From a virus, in the IMG/VR virus record IMGVR_UViG_3300017989_000139, positions 1 to 55,858 of that record: 55,858 nucleotides of DNA. One strand, written 5' to 3'. The first letter of the stretch is position 1; every line of letters starts with the position of its first letter. Below are positions 30,687 through 38,548 of this stretch, piece by piece. The notes under the pieces are model-generated. The model was given only the letters and a program-made list of their open reading frames with translations. It was not told where the DNA came from and did not search any database. A program made the position numbers and the translations under genes.

Positions 30687-30991
30687 CATTGAGTGAACTT
30701 ATCAAAACAGATGATTTGCACTGGTGCGAAGAAGACGGCAAATTTGTCCCTCTAAGCAGAAAGGAAATCAAACGACTTGTTTTAATTTGTGCTGTATGTG
30801 GAATCGAAGATGTTTCCTCTGTAACCCAAGTAATTAGATGGGCCGAAAAAACCAGAACTGCCGAGTTGATTTTCAAGGGTATTATGGAAAATCGGATCGG
30901 CTTTCGATTACTCGAAGACGATCCCGAACCTAGATTTTTCGCTTTGCCGCTTGAAACCATGGATGAAATTGACGAAATCGAAAAAATCTAG
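30683..30991 (+). CDS. hypothetical protein
   Basis: A 102-aa protein, MTLSELIKTDDLHWCEEDGK ... ETMDEIDEIEKI, coupled to the M28 peptidase gene by a 4-bp overlap, with AAGGAGG before it. Mixed helical, acidic at the end. No family recognised. Confidence 0.65.
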   Translation: MTLSELIKTDDLHWCEEDGKFVPLSRKEIKRLVLICAVCGIEDVSSVTQVIRWAEKTRTAELIFKGIMENRIGFRLLEDDPEPRFFALPLETMDEIDEIEKI

Positions 30992-31002
30992 CGAAATTAG
31001 TC

Positions 31003-31031
31003 TTGCAAATACCTAGACAGTCTGCTAAATT
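31003..31031 (+). promoter_or_regulatory. sigma70-like promoter
   Basis: TTGCAA (31003-31008), 17-bp spacer, TAAATT (31026-31031), 35 bp upstream of the start at 31067, which has AAGGAG. Confidence 0.45.
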
Positions 31032-31066
31032 AGCCCTATCTGAAAAATCCCTATAAGGAGTTTGTG

Positions 31067-31381
31067 ATGAACAAGTATACTTTGGTTCGAAACCTACCAG
31101 TAGCTAGATTCTACTACCAGGGCCATCACACCCACCCAGTTCGCAGGGTTGTTGCAATCACCAACGAAACCAGAACTACGTTTACCGGCTACGAATTGAG
31201 AGAGGGTAGTGAGTTAAGGACGGGAGATTTGCCTGTCAAGACGTTCCGCAAAGACCGTGTTGCCGAAATCGGCCAAATTGACAAGCGTAGAGTTCTTAGA
31301 AGGAAGACCCCCAAAAGGAACCAGACCCAAACCACGCTGTCTAGGTCGAATCTACAAAGTCTGGTGATTGACGGCATTTGA
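31067..31381 (+). CDS. small basic protein of unknown function
   Basis: A 104-aa basic protein, MNKYTLVRNLPVARFYYQGH ... RSNLQSLVIDGI. The pattern 'VARFYYQGHHTHPVRRVVAI' followed by 'FTGYELREGSELRT' resembles a recurrent small protein in tailed phages, possibly a beta-barrel. AAGGAG lies 7 nt before the ATG at 31067. It is followed by a hairpin pair and a strong terminator. Confidence 0.65.
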   Translation: MNKYTLVRNLPVARFYYQGHHTHPVRRVVAITNETRTTFTGYELREGSELRTGDLPVKTFRKDRVAEIGQIDKRRVLRRKTPKRNQTQTTLSRSNLQSLVIDGI

Positions 31382-31450
31382 TCCGCCCAATGGGGCGGAA
31401 ATGGCACCGTAGAGTGAGATCTGTGTAAAGCAACTGGTGCCTGTTGGAAG

Positions 31451-31488
31451 GCCCCACTCCCGGCGAAGCCGGGAGTGGGGCTGTTTTT
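31451..31488 (+). terminator. rho-independent terminator
   Basis: Perfect 14-bp stem GCCCCACTCCCGGC-GAA-GCCGGGAGTGGGGC, then TGTTTTT. It ends the 31067 transcription unit. Confidence 0.9.
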
Positions 31489-31528
31489 ATGGATTCATTA
31501 CTACATAATAAAAGTAGGAGAAAACGCT

Positions 31529-32476
31529 ATGACATATTTCTTGAACCCATTTCATGAAGATTTTTATGGGGTCTGGGTAATAGATGATAGAGCCCATCAC
31601 CCCACCTTTCCATGCCGCAGAAATGCGGGCCGTGGGCATAACATTGTAGCCGCTTGGCATGAGCCCATTGGAGCGGTTCCCAAGACCTACGATCTTTCAG
31701 GTAACGACGCAGATGGGAACCCGGTAAAGGATTTGACTCTTCAATTTGCGATAGGCAATGATTTTTTGGATTGGATGATACTGACCATCGATTTGACCGA
31801 CGATTCAAATGTCAGTTTCACCGCCGTTCCCGCAGCAATGCAACCATGGCAGATCGTTGACATCTTGAATGCCCACGACACATTCCCCTCTTACTTTGAA
31901 GCTTCTATCGGACGCTTTGAAGACGAACAGCAGCCGAGGGACAGAATTTTGATTACACAAAAGCTCGGTGTTGAAAGAATGAAATTCTTCGTTGTCAAAG
32001 GTACGGCAGACGAGGTTCTGGGATTCAATGCTAGAGTCGGTATAGCGGAATTGCCGACATATTTTGCTCGACATACTGTTTTCAATCGAGATGCAACAAC
32101 AGGTTTGGTTGCTTTTGAAGATGGTTGTAACGTATTGATTGAACTCGATCCTGCTGCCGCTGGCGGGGCTTCTGTTGTAGATGATAATCTCATCGATAAT
32201 GCGGTGGATGCAAAAGGTCATAATTTGGGATACGATTCTAGTGTTGTCCGAGATGACTGGGAATTGGTCCAAGGCCAAAGTTCGACTTTCCTATTTTCCA
32301 AGGTTAGTGGGGCTGCTTCGGCTTCTACAACTACGACAATTGAATACCCTGCGGGTGCGAAAGTGGGCGATTTGGCTAAAAAAATCGTTGAAGAATTTGA
32401 TGGTGGAGGGGCCTTATTACGGAAATTTATTATGCCTCATACGCTTACGAGCGGAGATTTGATAACTCCTCCGTAA
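31529..32476 (+). CDS. putative virion or accessory protein, unknown
   Basis: A 315-aa protein starting MTYFLNPFHEDFYGVWVIDD, with GGAG upstream. It contains repeated beta-rich segments (LTLQFAIGNDFLDWMILTID, RMKFFVVKGTADEVLGFNAR) and a Thr/Ala-rich part near the end (GAASASTTTTIEYPAGAKVG). Composition (few Cys, many short strands) looks like a virion or exported surface protein, but no family is recognised. It stands alone between two terminators. Confidence 0.65.
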   Translation: MTYFLNPFHEDFYGVWVIDDRAHHPTFPCRRNAGRGHNIVAAWHEPIGAVPKTYDLSGNDADGNPVKDLTLQFAIGNDFLDWMILTIDLTDDSNVSFTAVPAAMQPWQIVDILNAHDTFPSYFEASIGRFEDEQQPRDRILITQKLGVERMKFFVVKGTADEVLGFNARVGIAELPTYFARHTVFNRDATTGLVAFEDGCNVLIELDPAAAGGASVVDDNLIDNAVDAKGHNLGYDSSVVRDDWELVQGQSSTFLFSKVSGAASASTTTTIEYPAGAKVGDLAKKIVEEFDGGGALLRKFIMPHTLTSGDLITPP

Positions 32477-32561
32477 TTTAGAAAATCCGACACTCTAATA
32501 AATTTGGATATCTAATCACATAGATATTGAAGATGCATCAACTCTACAAGGAGTAATAACT

Positions 32562-33110
32562 ATGGCTGATGAAGTTAAACATGATGAACTTGTGGAACCG
32601 ATAACTCTAGAGGATGGCCGTAGAGCAGAAAGAAAGACTGTCAAAACGTTCGATCCAAAGACACGGGAAGGCATAGAGGTTGTCGAGACAAGCGTAGAAC
32701 CGAAAGTAAATTTAAGATTGGCTCGGAGAGAAATAACCAAGACTCGTCCTGTTGTACACAGACGAGAAACGGAACTTGTTGATGAAGAAAGCGGAGAGGT
32801 CCTTCAGAGAGAAGTTGAAAGTATTGATCCTGAAGTCAAAATGGAAGTAAGAGAGCGAGTAGTTTCGGCTGCTTCACTCCCTGAAAAACCTGAGGTTCCT
32901 TTTGTCACTCGCGAGGAATTGCGGGAAGATATCACGCATGCCATGTGTGTTTTTGATCGAAAGGTAAACGGCGATTACGCTGTTTCTGCTCAAAGCATGG
33001 TGGAAGAACGACTGGGCGGCAAATCAGGTACTTCTTGGTTTAATGTTGCTCTTGTTGCTACCATGGGAGCCTTGATCGCTGGCATTATTTGGGTACTAGT
33101 CGCAGCCTAG
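32562..33110 (+). CDS. tail-anchored hypothetical protein
   Basis: A 182-aa protein with a highly charged, Glu/Arg/Lys/Val-rich soluble part and a C-terminal transmembrane helix (WFNVALVATMGALIAGIIWV). Duplicated charged segments (VETSVEPKVNLRLARREITK; REVESIDPEVKMEVRERVVS) suggest an internal repeat. AAGGAG lies 8 nt before the ATG. A terminator-like hairpin follows. No family recognised. Confidence 0.7.
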   Translation: MADEVKHDELVEPITLEDGRRAERKTVKTFDPKTREGIEVVETSVEPKVNLRLARREITKTRPVVHRRETELVDEESGEVLQREVESIDPEVKMEVRERVVSAASLPEKPEVPFVTREELREDITHAMCVFDRKVNGDYAVSAQSMVEERLGGKSGTSWFNVALVATMGALIAGIIWVLVAA

Positions 33111-33212
33111 CTTGTGAAAGTTGGATATTACACAACTTTCCGATTGGGATATTAGTAGACTTTGCTCATCAGCCAAAAACGATCTATCGTGTTAGAAACA
33201 TTCATCAAATGC

Positions 33213-33245
33213 AAAAGCCTGCCAATACGGCGGGCTTTTCTTTTT
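33213..33245 (+). terminator. terminator
   Basis: AAAAGCCTGCC-AATAC-GGCGGGCTTTT (one G-T pair) followed by CTTTTT. It ends the tail-anchored protein gene. Confidence 0.75.
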
Positions 33246-33247
33246 CT

Positions 33248-33352
33248 CTAACGAACGATCAGTATCCAAAAGCACCACAGAACGAACAGCGTTGGGCCTA
33301 TAATCAGAAACAAGAACACTAGTATGCCCAATATCTTCTCAATAATTTCCAT
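33248..33352 (-). CDS. possible small hydrophobic peptide (34 aa)
   Basis: Open frame MEIIEKILGILVFLFLIIGP ... FWILIVR, which would be a single membrane helix. It lies in the 33111-33389 gap. No clear Shine-Dalgarno, and antisense to nothing, so it may be chance; its strongly hydrophobic nature and clean charged N-terminus keep it as a candidate. Confidence 0.3.
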   Translation of the reverse strand: MEIIEKILGILVFLFLIIGPTLFVLWCFWILIVR

Positions 33353-33389
33353 TCAGGCATTTTAGCAAACTAGATCGGCAAAAACAAGA

Positions 33390-34046
33390 TCAAATCCCCC
33401 ACCGATCTCTCAGACTTTGAAGCCAGGATTTCTTTTCTTCCTCAATTTCCTGAGCTTCTTCTTGAGCAAATTGCCCTCGTTTTTTCAACTCAAGCGGTTT
33501 AGCCACTTTGAATAATCTTTCAATCCATTCCTCCCATTCGGAAATTGGTACGTAGACCACAAGATTTCCTCTAATTTCTTTGTATACCTCGTAACCCTTG
33601 TAGTGGACAGAGAAGATGCTGGTATCATCCATATAGCTGATTTCCAAATGCATCCCTCGACTTAAGCCGTCAAAATGGTAGCCAATAGCTGTGGGATTGT
33701 AGGACCGTTCTTCTGGACTATCTCGCCACTCCCAGGAATCTTCTGGGGCATCTTCGCCGGTCGGAGAAGGATCGGACCCATCTGGATTTCTAACTCGATG
33801 CATAGGGATTCTGTCTCTTAATTCTTCTGGAGAGTTAGAATCCTCGATGGTTTCTAGGCCATCATATGGGTCATCTAGATAGTAACTATCTACAAGACCG
33901 CCGCTCGCACTATCCAGCATGATCGGTTGTCCTAAATTTCTCATGACGATAGCGATTTTGCCATCTTGGCCAAGATAACTTTTTTGTTCTGCTTGCTCTA
34001 GTCGCTGTTCTTGTATTTGTTTTTCGTATTCTTGAGGACTAATCAT
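33390..34046 (-). CDS. hypothetical protein next to MscL
   Basis: A 218-aa protein with a Gln/Glu-rich N-terminus (YEKQIQEQRLEQAEQK), a middle with a possible KTKL-like SH3 segment (GMHLEISYMDDTSIFSVHYK GYEVY) and a charged helical end. The segment VYKEIRGNLVVYVPISEWEE could be a small beta domain. It overlaps the MscL gene by 8 bp, so it is translationally coupled to it. No family recognised. Confidence 0.6.
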   Translation of the reverse strand: MISPQEYEKQIQEQRLEQAEQKSYLGQDGKIAIVMRNLGQPIMLDSASGGLVDSYYLDDPYDGLETIEDSNSPEELRDRIPMHRVRNPDGSDPSPTGEDAPEDSWEWRDSPEERSYNPTAIGYHFDGLSRGMHLEISYMDDTSIFSVHYKGYEVYKEIRGNLVVYVPISEWEEWIERLFKVAKPLELKKRGQFAQEEAQEIEEEKKSWLQSLRDRWGI

Positions 34047-34539
34047 TTAAGCAACTTGTGCATTGAGGACACACAGTACATTGCCAATTGATAACACTCA
34101 TACAGTATGGGCATTTTTTGGTTTCAATGCACTTGATAGTCGGTTCTTTTTCTTTTTCTACGATCTTTTTCAGGAAATTATGCCAGATAACGAAGAAAAT
34201 CACAGCAATCAAAATAAAATCTACGAAAGCCCCGGCGAATTTGCCCAACTCAATATTCATGCCTTCAAGAGGAGTCCATACAAATTCTCGCCAATTGGAA
34301 CCCGTAAAAGACAAACCATAGTTGATGATAGGCATGATGAGGTTTTCAGAGATGGATTTGACGACGCTGTTAAAAGCCGCCCCCAACATGAAGGCCACGG
34401 CCATTTGAACCATTTGTCCCTTAAAGGCGAACTTCTTAAACTCTTCCAGTCTTTTCTTGCCAACAAGCCCGCCAATTTCCTCTGAAAGTTCATCCTTGGC
34501 TCTTTTTATCTCTTCGCCAATGAATTTCTTGTCTTGCAT
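34039..34539 (-). CDS. mscL: MscL large-conductance mechanosensitive channel homologue with zinc ribbon
   Basis: A 166-aa MscL. EFKKFAFKGQMVQMAVAFML is the conserved N-terminal helix and first transmembrane pore helix (E. coli EFREFAMRGNVVDLAVGV), followed by GAAFNSVVKSISENLIMPII. FAGAFVDFILIAVIFFVIWH is the second transmembrane helix. In place of the usual C-terminal bundle it ends in a four-Cys zinc ribbon (KKCPYCMSVINWQCTVCPQC). MscL opens under membrane tension; in a phage it could affect turgor, lysis or DNA entry. No Shine-Dalgarno; TATAATAGAAT precedes the ATG. Confidence 0.9.
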   Translation of the reverse strand: MQDKKFIGEEIKRAKDELSEEIGGLVGKKRLEEFKKFAFKGQMVQMAVAFMLGAAFNSVVKSISENLIMPIINYGLSFTGSNWREFVWTPLEGMNIELGKFAGAFVDFILIAVIFFVIWHNFLKKIVEKEKEPTIKCIETKKCPYCMSVINWQCTVCPQCTSCLND

Positions 34540-34554
34540 ATTCTATTATAGGAG

Positions 34555-34953
34555 ATGAATTACTGCAATTGGAAAGATATCGTAAGAAAAATCATCCGCA
34601 AATTTTCCCCTGATTTGGGAAGTCTACCTGAGGGATGTGAGTTCGTCTTGGGAGAGCCCAAAGGCGAACATTCGCTGTCGGGATGGTTTTCTATAGGCCT
34701 GGAAGTAAAACAGCCACAAGAAGCGTGGATGGTTTTGTCGGGCGTTGCCCCTTCGAAGAGCTACGCTCCTTTCTGGGACGTATATGGCGATGAAAGGTTG
34801 CTAAAAGAAGAACTAGAGAAAGCCTGTGATTGGTTGGGAGGGGTATATTCGACCAAGGACCTTAAAACCCGGCAACTAGAATATGAAATGGGTCGGTTTG
34901 GTCCTACCGACTACATAGACTTTGAGAACTCAAAACGGAGTAAGCATGTTTAA
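34555..34953 (+). CDS. hypothetical protein
   Basis: A 132-aa protein starting MNYCNWKDIVRKIIRKFSPD, with GWFSIGLEVKQPQEAWMVLS in the middle. It is transcribed divergently from mscL with only 15 bp between starts (TATTCTATTATAGGAG). It overlaps the metallopeptidase start by 8 bp. No family recognised. Confidence 0.65.
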   Translation: MNYCNWKDIVRKIIRKFSPDLGSLPEGCEFVLGEPKGEHSLSGWFSIGLEVKQPQEAWMVLSGVAPSKSYAPFWDVYGDERLLKEELEKACDWLGGVYSTKDLKTRQLEYEMGRFGPTDYIDFENSKRSKHV

Positions 34954-36337
34954 AGAACTGGTAAAAGCTCTATCAATAAACAGAATTGACTATTTGTTTA
35001 ACGATCCTAGTACGCCGCAACTCAAGGCGTCCGTAGCCATACCAAGTGAAAAGACACTGAAATTCGGTGTTAAAGGATGGAACGGCAAAGGAACAACGAA
35101 AACTAGTTTGCGGGCCGGTCGTTGTTTCGTCACCGTCGCTGATGGCATAGGTTATTTACAGGACATTCGTAAGAAGCAAAAAACAAAATTGGTACAACGC
35201 TGGCCTGCGACCGCGAAATTAAGCGTAGATCCTGAAAAAAATGCCACAACCCTTAACGCATACTACAACCGAAAAGCTCTTTGTTTCTTTTCAAAGAATA
35301 TCCCAGGATTCGGATTTGTCAGTACAGCCGATTCAGTTGATATTGTGGCACACGAACTGGGCCATGCCCTTTTGGATGCACAACGACCTGATTTTTGGCA
35401 TGTTCAAGCACTAGAAATTTGGTCTTTTCACGAAGCTTATGCCGACATCACGGCAGTAGCCACTGTTTTACAGCATAAACAAGTCCGTGAATATGTCATA
35501 GCTGAAACAGCGGGAGATATTCGAAAAGCGAATGTTGCTTCGCGATTGGCAGAGCAGATGGGTGCGGCAATTTACAGCAGAAGAAGTTCAAGGGGCGGTT
35601 ACTATCCCGACTGTTTAAGAGATGCTACAATCAAGTTTGCTTATAAACGACCCAGCCAGTTGCCAAGAAACGCACCCCACAATAAGCTGTGTGCTGAGTG
35701 CCATAGTTTTGGTCGCATTTTCCTTGGAGCGTGGTATGAAATAATGGTTGGATTTTACGAATTGAATTGCAAGAACGGCCTCAAGGCCCAGATTGCCTTG
35801 AGGGATGCCTGCGATACCGCATTTTCTTACTTAGTGAAAGCCCTTTGTCGGGCTCCTAGAGTCGGTCGTTTTTATCAGGCTATATCCGGTCATTTTCTCT
35901 CTCTTTGTTCTGCCAACGAGGAACATTACCAGATTGTGAAAAGAGTTCTTGCTGAATACGATCTTATAAAACCAAAAATCATGATGTTGCAAAATAAAGT
36001 CTCGGGCTCATTGGCTAATGAGCCGGGGGAAATCCGATATGTTCATGTGGCAAGACAAAAAACAATAAGACTATCGGACTACTTAGCGGACGACGTGGTT
36101 CAAGCTTTTGCGGTCGATACCTTAGCGAATGTGGAATTGGAGGTTCCAAATGATAGCTATTACGAGTTTGATGAAAATGGCACCTTAATAGAAGAAATTG
36201 GAATCACAGAAACCGAAATTGTTGAAGAAGCCCGATTGTGTGCCGCAATTATTCAATCGACCCAGCAGGTGGGTCCGCAAGAGGATAAAATGTGGGAAAT
36301 TAGGGACAATAAGCTCGAAAGAAGCTTTATCGAATAA
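34946..36337 (+). CDS. HExxH zinc metallopeptidase (gluzincin-like)
   Basis: A 463-aa putative metallopeptidase. VDIVAHELGHALLDAQRPDF supplies His136, Glu137 and His140. FHEAYADITAV supplies Glu163 and Asp167, the third ligand arrangement (E-x-x-x-D) of M4/M36-like gluzincins. A second Cys/His cluster (HNKLCAECHSFGRI) lies at about 250-265. It has no signal peptide, so it may act in the cell or in the virion. The C-terminal 100 residues are beta-rich and acidic. GGAG lies before the ATG at 34946. Its start overlaps the preceding gene by 8 bp. Confidence 0.8.
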   Translation: MFKELVKALSINRIDYLFNDPSTPQLKASVAIPSEKTLKFGVKGWNGKGTTKTSLRAGRCFVTVADGIGYLQDIRKKQKTKLVQRWPATAKLSVDPEKNATTLNAYYNRKALCFFSKNIPGFGFVSTADSVDIVAHELGHALLDAQRPDFWHVQALEIWSFHEAYADITAVATVLQHKQVREYVIAETAGDIRKANVASRLAEQMGAAIYSRRSSRGGYYPDCLRDATIKFAYKRPSQLPRNAPHNKLCAECHSFGRIFLGAWYEIMVGFYELNCKNGLKAQIALRDACDTAFSYLVKALCRAPRVGRFYQAISGHFLSLCSANEEHYQIVKRVLAEYDLIKPKIMMLQNKVSGSLANEPGEIRYVHVARQKTIRLSDYLADDVVQAFAVDTLANVELEVPNDSYYEFDENGTLIEEIGITETEIVEEARLCAAIIQSTQQVGPQEDKMWEIRDNKLERSFIE

Positions 36338-36413
36338 TACTTATTAACCAGTTTTCTCCTAGAATTTGGTCCTTGGTGACTACTATATGACTGATTTTTT
36401 AGGAGGACCCTAA

Positions 36414-36602
36414 ATGAACGATGATGGGTGGTATTACGATGACGACGACGAATGGTTGGACGACATCAACGATCCCGACGATGATTTAGAAGAATTGGAC
36501 GATAAGCTGGATGATCTAGAAGAAGAAGAAGAAGAAGAAGAAGAAGAAGATTGTTCAGATTTGGATGAACCGGAAGACGACTGGGTGGACCTAGATGATT
36601 AG
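36414..36602 (+). CDS. extremely acidic small protein
   Basis: A 62-aa protein in which about 39 residues are Asp or Glu, with four Trp and two Tyr (MNDDGWYYDDDDEWLDDIND). It includes ten consecutive Glu encoded by a pure GAA repeat. AGGAGG lies before the ATG. Such polyacidic proteins can mimic DNA or bind basic proteins; no specific family is recognised. Its stop overlaps the convergent 36599 gene by 4 bp. Confidence 0.7.
   Translation: MNDDGWYYDDDDEWLDDINDPDDDLEELDDKLDDLEEEEEEEEEEDCSDLDEPEDDWVDLDD
36519..36548 (+). repeat. GAA trinucleotide repeat (10 units)
   Basis: Ten perfect GAA codons inside the acidic gene. Slippage here would change the length of the Glu run without frameshift. 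Confidence 0.9.
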
Positions 36603-36787
36603 ATTCGCCTCTTTTTTCGTTTTCTAGTGGGCGGCAATTTGCCTTCTGGATTTTCAGGATCACTTTCTGATTTACCGTGAAAATCTGCAAAACCCAATGA
36701 ACCCACCTTGGTTGGGTCTTGTTTGGGCGGTGGTTGACCGCCCGTAGATCCCCAAGTTTCCAACCATTTCTTGAAAGACAATTTCAT
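36599..36787 (-). CDS. CTS-like small basic protein
   Basis: A 62-aa protein starting MKLSFKKWLETWGSTGGQPP. The first ten residues end W-L-E, matching the shared targeting-like leader. The remainder is Pro/Gly/Lys-rich and ends TRKRKKRRI. It would be disordered and could bind DNA. The upstream CTAGATAATGTC lacks a Shine-Dalgarno. Unknown function; candidate packaged peptide. Confidence 0.6.
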   Translation of the reverse strand: MKLSFKKWLETWGSTGGQPPPKQDPTKVGSLGFADFHGKSESDPENPEGKLPPTRKRKKRRI

Positions 36788-36791
36788 GACA

Positions 36792-37310
36792 TTATCTAGT
36801 CAAAACTGTCTTATTTAAAGCCTCAATTCCCTTAATTTCAACCCAATGAAGAATATGAATATAGGGGCCATTCTTGAATTTTGCCTTTCGTTGTTGTTCG
36901 AATCTCAGGTATTGCGAGCCATGGTCACCAATATCTCTTAAATTGCCAGGATGCGGTGGCTTCTTGTTTTCTTCATACCAAGCCTTCTGTTGATCCTTAG
37001 ACATTTCAGCCCATTCTTCAAGACTCGGTGCGGGTTTTTCTTCCTCTTTTAGTTGAGGAAGTCTAATAGCGTAGCCTTTGGTAGTTTTTTTAATTGATTT
37101 GCTATTCTTTTTGTCATTGATGAGTTGGTATTCACAAAAAACTTCTGAAGCTGGCTCGGTGCTTTTCCCACTTTTATGTAATACCCAAACAGGAACAGAC
37201 ACTCCCATTGTAATAATTGACTCTCCTTCAATGAGATCGTAGCGTTCTTTTCTGGTTAAAAAAATATTGTGAAGAACCGTTAGTACAATTTTATTGTCTG
37301 GAGCAATCAT
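36792..37310 (-). CDS. hypothetical protein
   Basis: A 172-aa protein, MIAPDNKIVLTVLHNIFLTR ... IKGIEALNKTVLTR. A beta-rich N-terminal part (SIITMGVSVPVWVLHKSGKS) is followed by a charged linker (LEEWAEMSKDQQKAWYEENK) and a C-terminal beta part. GGAGG lies 5 nt before the ATG. No family recognised. Confidence 0.65.
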   Translation of the reverse strand: MIAPDNKIVLTVLHNIFLTRKERYDLIEGESIITMGVSVPVWVLHKSGKSTEPASEVFCEYQLINDKKNSKSIKKTTKGYAIRLPQLKEEEKPAPSLEEWAEMSKDQQKAWYEENKKPPHPGNLRDIGDHGSQYLRFEQQRKAKFKNGPYIHILHWVEIKGIEALNKTVLTR

Positions 37311-37342
37311 ATATACCTCCGGTAATAAAGGAAGGGGTGTCC

Positions 37343-38302
37343 ATGAAAAAACGATTGGATTTCGTCAAAGTGTTCTTCGTGTCGTTCGGCATTACTATTC
37401 TAGCTCTATTGCTAATTTTTGGCAATTCGAAAAACGATGAGATCATTGGAAGATGGAAGCCTCCAACTGAAGACGTTATCGAAATGCCTATTTTGCGTGA
37501 TAGCAAACCCTCCAAAGCTATCCGACAAATAGCTCCTGAAGAAAATCGAAGTGCAGAGGTCAGGGAATATCTAGCACCTTCGCTCAAAATACGGGTAAGC
37601 AACGCAAGTGGATCTGGCACTATCACTGGATATGACCCCCGTACAGGAGAAGCATATGTTTCTTCTTGTGGTCATTTATGGGGCGGAAGTAGATCTGCCG
37701 AGGAACTTAGAAATAATCCGGTTTTCTGTGAATTTGTTACTTGGTATCACAATAACGTCAAACTTTCTGAACCAAAAAGATACAAAGCTCAAGTTCTCTT
37801 TTGGAGTAATGATCGAGGATATGATTGTAGTCTTCTTAAATTCACTCCTGACTGGGTTCCCACATTTTTTCCTATAGCTCCGCGAGACTACCAACTTACC
37901 CCTGGCATAATGCTGCATTCTTGTGGATGTGATGGCGGAAGAGAAGTCGCACATTATGATGTTGAATTTGTCGAATATCGTGGTGTTGACTTGATAACCC
38001 GCCGTAATAGCCCCCGACCAGGACGTTCAGGAGGAGGATTGATGTCTTCAGACGGTTATTACATTGGCACTTGCTGGGGGACTTCCGATACGAGTTCCGG
38101 TGGCGGGGTTGGTTATTTTACTCCCTTGAAGGCAATTCATCATATGTATGCGAAAAATGGCTATGATTTTCTGTTAAATATGTCTACCCTTGGACGAGCT
38201 AGAACTATTCCAATTCGTGACTGGATGAATCCGAAGCAAGAGTGGGAACCAGAATATATTCCTATTCCGGGGCGACCTAGAATCCCATTGCCAATTCGTT
38301 AG
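37343..38302 (+). CDS. membrane-anchored trypsin-like serine protease
   Basis: A 319-aa protein with an N-terminal signal anchor (FVKVFFVSFGITILALLLIF). The chymotrypsin-fold triad can be seen: His111 in YVSSCGHLWGG, Asp161 in RGYDCSLLKF and Ser229 in PGRSGGGLMSSDG (G-x-S-G-G). KIRVSNASGSGTITGYDP before it is the usual first strand. It should act outside the cytoplasm. The start at 37343 is preferred over GTG 37337 because AAGGAAGG spacing fits. It is the third peptidase of different class within 9 kb, suggesting a proteolytic strategy against the host envelope or exported proteins. Confidence 0.88.
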   Translation: MKKRLDFVKVFFVSFGITILALLLIFGNSKNDEIIGRWKPPTEDVIEMPILRDSKPSKAIRQIAPEENRSAEVREYLAPSLKIRVSNASGSGTITGYDPRTGEAYVSSCGHLWGGSRSAEELRNNPVFCEFVTWYHNNVKLSEPKRYKAQVLFWSNDRGYDCSLLKFTPDWVPTFFPIAPRDYQLTPGIMLHSCGCDGGREVAHYDVEFVEYRGVDLITRRNSPRPGRSGGGLMSSDGYYIGTCWGTSDTSSGGGVGYFTPLKAIHHMYAKNGYDFLLNMSTLGRARTIPIRDWMNPKQEWEPEYIPIPGRPRIPLPIR

Positions 38303-38547
38303 TTATCAGGTCGAGCAAGTTGTTCTTCCCACCAATCAAGTTCGTCTTTTATGTTGGGAACATTGTTCATTTTTAGGATTTCTTTAACGGCAATCAGAAC
38401 TTCTTCTCGGGGCAATTTGTCGAATTGCTCCCAATCATCGGCGGTAGCTTGATTGTGCATGACCTTGTAGATCGACATTGCCAAAGGAATTGGCACATCG
38501 CCAGGATGAGCAAACATCTCGTTCATGAATTGTGAAAAGCTTTTCAT
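38299..38547 (-). CDS. CTS-like small protein
   Basis: An 82-aa protein starting MKSFSQFMNEMFAHPGDVPI. The ten-residue leader ends M-N-E. The rest is helical (AMSIYKVMHNQATADDWEQF, LIAVKEILKMNNVPNIKDEL). An AGAGG Shine-Dalgarno precedes the ATG at 38547. The start lies 2 bp after the stop of the J-domain gene, so they form an operon. No family recognised. Confidence 0.68.
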   Translation of the reverse strand: MKSFSQFMNEMFAHPGDVPIPLAMSIYKVMHNQATADDWEQFDKLPREEVLIAVKEILKMNNVPNIKDELDWWEEQLARPDN

Positions 38548-38548
38548 G

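Noticed and set aside
33089-33322. 77-aa plus-strand frame
   Set aside because: It crosses the terminator hairpin at 33213-33245 and has no start signal.
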